DNA from: a bacterium
Lineage (GTDB): Bacteria; Patescibacteriota; Microgenomatia; Levybacterales; UBA12049
DNA: 30,576 nt
Direction: 5' to 3'
Assembly: GCA_021820025.1 (NCBI GenBank)
Contig: JAKAEF010000002.1
Coordinates: forward strand, 1 to 30,576
Both the position numbers and the translations under genes were made by a program. Shown here in pieces: positions 24,712 to 30,576 of this stretch. Under the pieces are notes generated by a model, which saw only the letters and a program-made list of their open reading frames with translations, ran no database searches and had not been told where the DNA came from. Each line of letters begins with the position of its first letter. The stretch's first letter is position 1.

Positions 24712-24729
24712 AAACAAGCGGGTTTTTTT
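24706..24729 (+). terminator. Attenuator terminator before ilvA
   Basis: ACCCGC (24706-24711) pairs with GCGGGT (24718-24723) across AAACAA. Seven T run from 24723 to 24729. It lies 15 bases before the ilvA ATG. Confidence 0.9.
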
Positions 24730-24744
24730 GTAGAAAATTTATAT

Positions 24745-25995
24745 ATGAACAAAAAAATAACAGTACAAATGATAGAAGAAGCACGAGAACGCCTTGGTAA
24801 AGTAGTGGCAAAAACACCATTGCAATTGTCTAAGCGTTTGTCAGAAAAATATGGTGCAACTGTCTATTTAAAACGAGAAGATTTACAAGAAGTTAGGTCA
24901 TTTAAAATAAGAGGTGCCTACAACAAAATGGCAACGCTGACCGATGATGAAAGAAAAAAAGGTGTTGTTTGTGCATCTGCAGGAAATCATGCACAAGGTG
25001 TTGCATTAAGCTGTGCATTACTTAAAATCAAAGGCGTTATTTTTATGCCAACACCAACTCCACAACAAAAAATAGAACGTGTTAAAAACTTTGGCGGAAA
25101 ATTTGTAGAAATTCAATTAATTGGAAATACCTATGATGAAGCAAGTGCGGCATCAAAGGAATATTGTCATGAAAAAGACATGATATACGTGCATCCGTTT
25201 AATGATCCATTAACTATTGCCGGGCAAGGAACCGTTGCAAAAGAAATTTATGAAGACATAGACGGAAAATTAGATGTAGTTGTCTCTGCAATTGGAGGAG
25301 GAGGATTAATTTCTGGAGTTTCTTCTTATTTTAAACAAAAATCATCTCATGTAACTATTTTTGGTGCAGAACCGGAAGGATCTCCATCTATGGTACAAGC
25401 TCTTAAAGAGGGAAAACCAGTAAAGGTTGAAAAAATAGATACTTTTGTCGATGGTGCAGCAGTACAAATGGTTGGTGATTTAACACTGGAAATTGTTAAA
25501 GAGAATGTGGAAGATGTTGTTTTAGTACCAGAAGGAAAAATATGTAAAACAATGGTTGATTTATATCAAAATGAAGGCATTATTGCAGAGCCAGCTGGAG
25601 CATTGTCTGTTGCTGCTTTAAAATATGTGGCAGATAAGATAAAAGGTAAAACAGTTGTTTGCATTATAAGTGGAGGAAATAATGACATTTTGCGATATCC
25701 GGAAATTATGGAAAGAAATCTTGTTTGGCAAGGAAGAAAACATTATTTCTTAATAGAATTTGCACAAAAACCAGGACAATTAAAAAAGTTTTTAAATGAT
25801 GCAATGGGTCCAACAGATGACATTGTTAGATTTGAATATATGAAAAAAACAAACAAAGAAAAAGGTGCAGCGTTAGTTGGTGTAGAACAAGCACACAAAA
25901 GAGATTTTGAACCATTACTTGCGAAAATGAAAGAAATAGGACTTAATTTTAAAGTGTTAAATCCAAATGATTTGCTGTATCAATATTTGATATAA
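24745..25995 (+). CDS. ilvA: Threonine dehydratase (deaminase), biosynthetic
   Basis: Converts threonine to 2-oxobutyrate and ammonia, the entry to isoleucine. The 416-residue protein has the PLP lysine K54 in SFKIRGAYNKM, the serine-binding SAGNHAQGVA, the phosphate-binding glycine loop AIGGGGLISG, and GIIAEPAGALSVAA. The C-terminal part (about 335-416, HYFLIEFAQKPGQLKKFLND) is a single ACT-like regulatory domain, as in the shorter Bacillus/Corynebacterium-type enzymes rather than the two-domain E. coli form. This predicts allosteric control by isoleucine besides attenuation. ilvD follows after 12 bases and ridA later in the same operon. Confidence 0.95.
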   Translation: MNKKITVQMIEEARERLGKVVAKTPLQLSKRLSEKYGATVYLKREDLQEVRSFKIRGAYNKMATLTDDERKKGVVCASAGNHAQGVALSCALLKIKGVIFMPTPTPQQKIERVKNFGGKFVEIQLIGNTYDEASAASKEYCHEKDMIYVHPFNDPLTIAGQGTVAKEIYEDIDGKLDVVVSAIGGGGLISGVSSYFKQKSSHVTIFGAEPEGSPSMVQALKEGKPVKVEKIDTFVDGAAVQMVGDLTLEIVKENVEDVVLVPEGKICKTMVDLYQNEGIIAEPAGALSVAALKYVADKIKGKTVVCIISGGNNDILRYPEIMERNLVWQGRKHYFLIEFAQKPGQLKKFLNDAMGPTDDIVRFEYMKKTNKEKGAALVGVEQAHKRDFEPLLAKMKEIGLNFKVLNPNDLLYQYLI

Positions 25996-26007
25996 TAAAA
26001 AAAATTT

Positions 26008-27798
26008 ATGGGTTGTGCAGATGGAAATTGTCATTGTAAACAAGATTCAAAAAACTTTGTTTCAGAAAATCCTGGACGAGATGTTCAGCGTATTGGAACA
26101 GCACGATTTTTAGATCAGGATCCTACCAAAATTTATGATCCAGTTTGGGCAGTAACCGGAAGTTTGGGTGACAGTCAATGTTATTTAGGCGTCACAGAAA
26201 AAGTTACTGTAATCCAACAAGCACTCTCCGATAGAATAAATAAAGAAAATTTACCAATTAGACTTATTCCACCAGCGTTTACCATTGGTGTTTCAGATGG
26301 ACAACTCAATGGAACTCCAGAAATGCGCTTTTCTCTTATTGGTCGTGAAGTAACGCATGACAGCATTACACTTCATATAAGCGGCAGTAAAGTAAATGGT
26401 ATTATTTCTGTTGTGGCATGCGATAAACCACCTGTTGGAACTTTAGCAGCAATTCTAGAAGCAAATATTCCAGCAGTAATTTATTCTGATGGCTCAATTC
26501 ACCCCGGCACAGATCCAGAAACTCATGAAAAAATAGATATTGTTACCGGATTTCAAGTTGCTGGAGATAAAGATGAAGAAAAGAAAACAAGAATTGCCTT
26601 AAATGCATGTTGTGGTCAAGGAAGTTGCGGGGGCATGTTTACGTACAATACCATGCAATCATTTATTGCTCTTATTGGTATGGAGCCAATTAACATGGTT
26701 TCTCCTGCATCTGATGATAAAAGACGTCTCACAGAATTTCCACAACAACTGATTAATTGTTTATTAACACAAACGAAAAAAGGCATAAAAGCAAGAGATA
26801 TTGTTACACCAAAATCCTTACGAAATGGATTGCTGTTTGCAATTGCTATGGGAGGATCTACAAACGTTGCATTGCACAGTGTAGAAATTGCCAGAGCTGC
26901 AGGAATTGATTTATGGAAAGAAGTCATGACACAAGAAGAATTTAACGAATTTTCATTAAAAGTTCCTGTTTTGGTTAATGGAAGACCATTTGGTAAATAT
27001 TCAATGGTAGATATAGAAGAAAAAGGTGGATTGCCGGTTATTGTAAAAGAACTTCTTGATGCAGGAATTTTAGATGGAAGTTGCCTTACTTGTACTGGTG
27101 AAACATTGGCTGAGCAAGTAAAAAGACTTAATCCACCAGCACCAGATGGAGAGGTAATTTATCCATTTGCCAAACCTTTCAAAAAAACCGGCGGATTGCG
27201 TCTTTTAACCGGAAACCTTGCACCACTTGGTGGGGCAATTATTAAAGTTGCCGGAGTTGAAACAGGTATTGTTGATGGCAAGTTTACTGGAAAAGCCAAA
27301 ACATTTAACAGCGAAGAAGCATTAATTGAAGCATTAGAAAAAACACCAGAAAATTTTACCAATTTAGAAATGGTTGTTATTCGATATTTAGGTCCAAAAG
27401 GAGCTCCCGGAATGCCGGAATTGTTAGATCCAACATCTCGTATTACAGCACTTTGTAGAAAAAACCATATAACTATTGCTTTAATGACTGACGGAAGATT
27501 TTCTGGGGGTTCAGTTGGTCTTGTTATTGGTCATGTAGGACCGGAAGCCTATTTAGGCGGACCAATTGCATTAATAGAAGATGGTGACACCATTATTGTT
27601 GATTTAAATAAAAATACTTTTGAGTGCACAGAACTATCTGATGAAAAAATTCTTAACCAAAGAAAAGCTGCATGGGAAAAAACAACAAATGAAAATGGGG
27701 GAGTTCCACCAGCGGCTGCAAAAATTAATAACAGACTTCTTAAAAGAATGCGTGCTCTTGCCAGAAGTGCTCTTGAAGGTGCCGGAATGGTAGAGTAA
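26008..27798 (+). CDS. ilvD: Dihydroxy-acid dehydratase (IlvD/Edd family) with Cys-rich N-terminal extension
   Basis: Dehydrates dihydroxyisovalerate and dihydroxymethylvalerate using an Fe-S cluster. The 596-residue protein keeps three likely cluster cysteines: C58 in GDSQCYL, C138 in VACDKPPVG and C207 in GQGSCGGMFTYNTM. The C-terminal LMTDGRFSGGSVGLVIGHVGPEA is canonical. Odd points are MGCADGNCHC at the N terminus (C3, C8, C10), the CDKPPVG block instead of the common CDKxxPG, and an extra C201-C202 before the third cluster cysteine. It is thus a divergent member. A sugar-acid dehydratase is possible by family, but its place between ilvA and ridA under an Ile leader argues for IlvD. Confidence 0.88.
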   Translation: MGCADGNCHCKQDSKNFVSENPGRDVQRIGTARFLDQDPTKIYDPVWAVTGSLGDSQCYLGVTEKVTVIQQALSDRINKENLPIRLIPPAFTIGVSDGQLNGTPEMRFSLIGREVTHDSITLHISGSKVNGIISVVACDKPPVGTLAAILEANIPAVIYSDGSIHPGTDPETHEKIDIVTGFQVAGDKDEEKKTRIALNACCGQGSCGGMFTYNTMQSFIALIGMEPINMVSPASDDKRRLTEFPQQLINCLLTQTKKGIKARDIVTPKSLRNGLLFAIAMGGSTNVALHSVEIARAAGIDLWKEVMTQEEFNEFSLKVPVLVNGRPFGKYSMVDIEEKGGLPVIVKELLDAGILDGSCLTCTGETLAEQVKRLNPPAPDGEVIYPFAKPFKKTGGLRLLTGNLAPLGGAIIKVAGVETGIVDGKFTGKAKTFNSEEALIEALEKTPENFTNLEMVVIRYLGPKGAPGMPELLDPTSRITALCRKNHITIALMTDGRFSGGSVGLVIGHVGPEAYLGGPIALIEDGDTIIVDLNKNTFECTELSDEKILNQRKAAWEKTTNENGGVPPAAAKINNRLLKRMRALARSALEGAGMVE

Positions 27799-27810
27799 AA
27801 TAAAAATAAC

Positions 27811-28185
27811 ATGAAGCTAATTAATACAGATAAAGCTCCAAAGGCAGCAGGACCGTACTCAATGGCAGTAGAACATAATGGTCTTATTTTTTGCTCTGGT
27901 CAGGTTGGTATAAATCCAACAACGAATGAAATGGTTGAAGGACTTGAAAATCAAATTCATCAAACAATTAAAAATTTAGAAGCAGTACTACAAGAAGCTG
28001 GATCAGACTTACAACATATTCTTAAGACAACTATTTTTGTGAGAGATATGAGTAAATTTGCCATTGTTAATGAAATTTATGGAAGTTATTTTACAGACCA
28101 CAAACCTGCTCGGGCAACAATAGAAGTTTCCAATTTACCAAAAAATGCTTTGGTAGAAATCGAGGCGATAGCCACCAGTAAATGA
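27811..28185 (+). CDS. ridA: RidA-family enamine/imine deaminase
   Basis: RidA hydrolyses reactive enamine and imine intermediates released by PLP enzymes such as IlvA, protecting transaminases from damage and speeding release of 2-oxobutyrate. The 124-residue protein has the family run: APKAAGPYSMAVEHNGLIFCSGQVG, the central VLQEAGSDLQHILKTTIFVRDM, and the C-terminal RATIEVSNLPKNALVEIEAIA with the conserved Arg and Glu of the trimer-interface active site. Length is normal. Co-transcription with ilvA makes functional sense. Its stop codon overlaps the start of the ModF-like gene by four bases. Confidence 0.95.
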   Translation: MKLINTDKAPKAAGPYSMAVEHNGLIFCSGQVGINPTTNEMVEGLENQIHQTIKNLEAVLQEAGSDLQHILKTTIFVRDMSKFAIVNEIYGSYFTDHKPARATIEVSNLPKNALVEIEAIATSK

Positions 28186-29651
28186 CCACGCCAGTTTTAT
28201 CTGCAAACAATATAACAATTCGAGTTGGAGAAAATTTTTTCTTTCATAAAACATCATGGCAATTACATAGTGGGGAACAATGGCTTATTTTAGGTCAAAA
28301 CGGCAGCGGCAAAACAACATTCGCAAAAGCACTAGCAGGATTATTACCTCTTAAACAGGGTGAAATAATTTTACATACTGCAACAGACAAACCATACCAA
28401 TATACGCATTTACACAAAGATAAAATTGTGTATATGTCTTTTGAAACACAACAAAAATTTATAACTCGCGATAGTTTGCGTCGTGACTATGAAAGTTATA
28501 TTGGTTTAGAGGCACCAGGAGCGCTTGTAAGTGATTATTTAGGTAAAGACTACAATACACATGTTTTTCAAGCAACGTTTGGTGTACATGGCCTTTTAAA
28601 CCGCGAGATAGATACATTATCAACAGGGGAAATGAGGAAAGTTTTTTTAGTTAAAGCATTATTGGGGAATCCGCAAATTTTAGTTTTAGATGAACCGTTT
28701 GACGGATTAGATTTTGCAACAAAAAGACAACTGTTAGAAGTTGTTAACGAGATTATGGCAATGGGAACGCAAGTTATTTTAATTACCCATAGAGCAGAAG
28801 AAATTCCTCAAGAAATTACCAATATTATGCTTATTAAAAATTGCAAAATTTTAGCTAGCGGAACAAAGCAGGAAATTACACAAAAATATGAAAAATTATT
28901 TAAAGAAGCAGTAACAAAGCCATTAGGTGTTGTTGCAAAAGATACAACAGAAGAGAATAGGGAAGTGTTAATTAGTATGAATGATGTAAATGTTTTTTAT
29001 GAGCAAAAACAAGCGCTTTCTCATATAACCTGGGAAGTGAAAAGTGGAGACAATTGGGTTATTTTAGGTCATAACGGAGCAGGGAAATCAACATTATTAA
29101 AATTAATAACAGGCGAAGAATTGCAGCATTTTGCTAATAATATTATGCTTTTTGGTAAAGAGCGAAAAAAACAAGCATTGTGGGATGTAAAAAATGAAAT
29201 AGGGATTGTTTCAACAGATTTACAATTAGCACATCAATATAATCTATCTGCATTTAGTGTTGTTTTATCAGGTTTTTTTGATTCTATTGGCTTGTATAGT
29301 AAAGTTACTCCAACACAAAGAAAAAAAGCAGAAGAATTAATTACAGAATTATATTTAGAAAATTTGGCAGACAAAGAGTATCAACAGCTTTCTTTTGGGC
29401 AAAAACGATTAATTCTTATCGCAAGAGCTTTAGTTAAAAATCCAAAAATTTTATTATTAGATGAACCTTGTCATGGATTAGATATAGAAAATAAAAAAAT
29501 GGTTTTGAAGCTTATTGATGAAATTGGTAAATCTAAAAAAACAACGTTGCTTTTAATCACACATAATTTAGATGAAATTGTAGACTCAATTACACATGTA
29601 TTAGAATTAGAAAATGGAAAAATAATAAAGCAGGGAAGACTGAGTAGTTAA
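28182..29651 (+). CDS. ModF-like twin ABC ATPase
   Basis: A 489-residue protein with two ABC ATPase domains and no membrane segment. Domain 1: Walker A LGQNGSGKTT near residue 38, signature LSTGEM, Walker B ILVLDEPFDGLD. Domain 2 (from about 265): Walker A LGHNGAGKST, then WDVKNEIGIVS and VLSGFFDSIGLYSKV, signature LSFGQKR, Walker B ILLLDEPCHGLD. The SGFFDSIGLY segment is characteristic of ModF (also called PhrA), a protein linked by name to molybdate uptake or photorepair but without a settled role. Its translation is probably coupled to ridA. No modABC or photolyase gene is present, so its link to isoleucine synthesis is unexplained. Confidence 0.85.
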   Translation: MTTPVLSANNITIRVGENFFFHKTSWQLHSGEQWLILGQNGSGKTTFAKALAGLLPLKQGEIILHTATDKPYQYTHLHKDKIVYMSFETQQKFITRDSLRRDYESYIGLEAPGALVSDYLGKDYNTHVFQATFGVHGLLNREIDTLSTGEMRKVFLVKALLGNPQILVLDEPFDGLDFATKRQLLEVVNEIMAMGTQVILITHRAEEIPQEITNIMLIKNCKILASGTKQEITQKYEKLFKEAVTKPLGVVAKDTTEENREVLISMNDVNVFYEQKQALSHITWEVKSGDNWVILGHNGAGKSTLLKLITGEELQHFANNIMLFGKERKKQALWDVKNEIGIVSTDLQLAHQYNLSAFSVVLSGFFDSIGLYSKVTPTQRKKAEELITELYLENLADKEYQQLSFGQKRLILIARALVKNPKILLLDEPCHGLDIENKKMVLKLIDEIGKSKKTTLLLITHNLDEIVDSITHVLELENGKIIKQGRLSS

Positions 29652-29652
29652 T

Positions 29653-29865
29653 TTAAGCTTGACCTTTTTGTTGCATTCCCAAAAGCCACAATACAGCTTC
29701 TTTTTTGTATCGTCTATCTCCTCGGGAATTAATTCTAATTGCTGGTAATTTTCCTCGTTTGCCCCAGCGTTTTACAGTTAATACAGAAACTCGCAAAAGT
29801 TGTGCAACTTCTTTTACTGTTAATAAATCTGGAAGGTTATTAATTGATAATTGGTTTTCTGTCAT
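29653..29865 (-). CDS. Excisionase/MerR-type helix-turn-helix DNA-binding protein
   Basis: A 70-residue protein with one winged-helix HTH of the excisionase (HTH_17) type: LLTVKEVAQLLRVSVLTVKRWGKRGKLPAIRI, then a wing with RGDRRYKKEAVLWLL. Such small proteins bind DNA as excisionases in mobile elements or as stand-alone regulators in compact genomes. No integrase, recombinase or attachment-site repeat is visible nearby, so an element is not supported. Convergent with the ATPase gene, leaving one base between stop codons. Confidence 0.8.
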   Translation of the reverse strand: MTENQLSINNLPDLLTVKEVAQLLRVSVLTVKRWGKRGKLPAIRINSRGDRRYKKEAVLWLLGMQQKGQA

Positions 29866-30024
29866 AAACTATTATTTACTAAATCAATATATATTTTTCG
29901 TGCATTAAAAGTACCAAACTGTAACAAACTTGTCAAGAGGAATTTTCGTACTTTATTCATGTTTCTTATTTTTTTCTTAAAATAATACTTGACAACATAT
30001 TATTATTTTTGCAATGCTAATAGT
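29866..30024. other. Divergent intergenic region with a TTGACA box
   Basis: About 160 AT-rich bases between the HTH gene and the small basic-protein genes, which are divergent. TTGACA (29989-29994) faces the plus-strand genes, but no good -10 lies at 16-18 bases; the nearest is a poor AATGCT. This could be an activator-dependent promoter. No other structure was noticed. Confidence 0.35.
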
Positions 30025-30129
30025 ATGAAGAAGGCAAAAAGAAAAGTTGTTCATCACAGAAAAAAAGCAAGAAGAGTAACGCATAGAAAAACCACTTTTT
30101 CCTCTTGGCTTAAAAAAATATTTGCCTAA
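30025..30129 (+). CDS. Small, highly basic protein (34 aa)
   Basis: A short frame starting MKKAKRKVVHHRKKARR and ending WLKKIFA. Over a third of its residues are Lys, Arg or His, and the only hydrophobic patch is at the C terminus. It resembles the first half of the next gene (MKKxKRKV, a KA..R basic stretch, then a Trp-Lys-containing segment), which supports its being real. It may bind nucleic acid or the membrane surface. I do not recognise a family, and ribosomal L34 or S-type small proteins do not fit. Confidence 0.5.
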   Translation: MKKAKRKVVHHRKKARRVTHRKTTFSSWLKKIFA

Positions 30130-30135
30130 ACGAAT

Positions 30136-30321
30136 ATGAAAAAACACAAAAGAAAAGTTGCAAGAAAAGCTTCTCGTAGATCAAATCAGCCAAAATGGTT
30201 AAAAAGATTGTTGTCTTTTTTTGCTGTACTTGTCTTGGTTGCAGGGTTTGGTGCAGTTTGTATATATTTTGCTCATCAATCTTCTGCAGTACTAGGCGCC
30301 CACATTGTTGTAACAAGATAA
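30136..30321 (+). CDS. Small basic single-pass membrane protein (61 aa)
   Basis: Residues 1-26 are strongly basic (MKKHKRKVARKASRRSNQPK...), followed by one hydrophobic helix at about 27-46 (LSFFAVLVLVAGFGAVCIYF), then a short tail AHQSSAVLGAHIVVTR. The positive-inside rule puts the basic end in the cytoplasm. It starts six bases after the 34-residue gene and shares its N-terminal pattern, so the pair may be a duplication. The function is unknown; a membrane-tethered nucleic-acid or cell-wall accessory role cannot be told apart. Confidence 0.6.
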   Translation: MKKHKRKVARKASRRSNQPKWLKRLLSFFAVLVLVAGFGAVCIYFAHQSSAVLGAHIVVTR

Positions 30322-30325
30322 TTTT

Positions 30326-30565
30326 TTAAGAATTTCTTCTAAGAGCTTGAAGTGGAGCTGCTAGTGTTCTTCTAACAGTTTGGAATAATGTAGGTCCTGG
30401 ATATTCTTGAGAAAATTGTGCAAATAATTCTGCCATACCTGTTTGTAATTGCTGTTGGGTTTGAAGTAGTCTTATTTGTGCTGAAACTGCTTGTCTAAAT
30501 AATGCAATTCTGTCTTCTGTAAGTTCTCCGTTAAGTGTGGTTAATCCATCTGTTCTGTTATACAT
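30326..30565 (-). CDS. Uncharacterised small protein (79 aa)
   Basis: The frame begins with ATG at 30565, close to the window edge, and reads MYNRTDGLTTLNGELTEDRIALF, then a predicted amphipathic, glutamine-rich helix (SAQIRLLQTQQQLQTGMAEL) and a basic end (LAAPLQALRRNS). It contains no membrane segment or motif I recognise. It is convergent with the basic membrane protein. The Gln-rich helix suggests a coiled coil. TATATATG-like sequence upstream could be a promoter, but the edge prevents a check. Confidence 0.5.
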   Translation of the reverse strand: MYNRTDGLTTLNGELTEDRIALFRQAVSAQIRLLQTQQQLQTGMAELFAQFSQEYPGPTLFQTVRRTLAAPLQALRRNS

Positions 30566-30576
30566 ATATAGATCGG

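Noticed and set aside
29653..29865. A prophage or integrated element suggested by the excisionase-like HTH protein.
   Set aside because: No integrase, phage gene, tRNA or direct-repeat boundary is visible nearby.
30298..30321. The 61-residue basic protein ends HIVVTR-stop, like the attenuator leaders.
   Set aside because: There is no GC-rich hairpin or T-tailed terminator after it and no biosynthetic gene downstream on that strand; the resemblance is by chance.
1..30576. CRISPR arrays, tRNA and rRNA genes.
   Set aside because: No regularly spaced repeats, no cloverleaf and no rRNA-like sequence was found on reading through the window.

Overview
The window is AT-rich, gene-dense bacterial DNA using the standard code (TGA is a stop, for example at the end of ridA). 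Shine-Dalgarno sequences are sparse, and several promoters place their -10 box only 12-13 nt before the start codon, so many mRNAs have almost no 5' UTR. Compact genes, near-leaderless starts and a minimal SUF system fit a Patescibacteria/CPR-type or similarly streamlined bacterium. This is an inference: no rRNA is present to test it.

Layout. (1) 1-2551: 3' end of mreB, a WecG/TagA-family glycosyltransferase and a GalT-like nucleotidyltransferase. (2) 2552-4349: a class IV aminotransferase (ilvE) convergent with an FTR1-family iron permease. (3) 4412-10482: a leucine operon: promoter, Leu-rich leader peptide and attenuator, then leuA, a DUF2000 protein, leuC, leuD, leuB and an AEC-family transporter. 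(4) 10492-19921, minus strand: suf promoter, DUF1858 protein, sufC, sufB, short sufD, frameshifted sufS, sufU, then mutS and mutL. (5) 19941-24588: an ilv operon with a Leu/Val/Ile-rich leader and attenuator, ilvB, an IlvN-aminotransferase fusion, and ilvC with its own promoter. (6) 24596-29651: an Ile-rich leader and attenuator, ilvA, ilvD, ridA and a ModF-like twin ATPase. (7) 29653-30576: an excisionase-type HTH protein, two tandem small basic proteins and an unknown protein.

Together the genes encode threonine to isoleucine, pyruvate to valine, and 2-oxoisovalerate to leucine, with final transamination by IlvE and perhaps by the fusion protein. LeuC and IlvD need Fe-S clusters, supplied by the adjacent SUF genes; FTR1 may supply iron. 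RidA would clear the reactive enamine/imine products of IlvA.

The main discoveries are: (a) three attenuators of one design whose leader codons match the pathway behind each (Leu for leuA, Leu/Val/Ile for ilvBNC, Ile for ilvA); (b) a fusion of the acetolactate synthase regulatory subunit to a class I aminotransferase; (c) two copies of a 103-nt structured element, each just upstream of a SufB/SufD-family gene; and (d) a one-base frame break in sufS.
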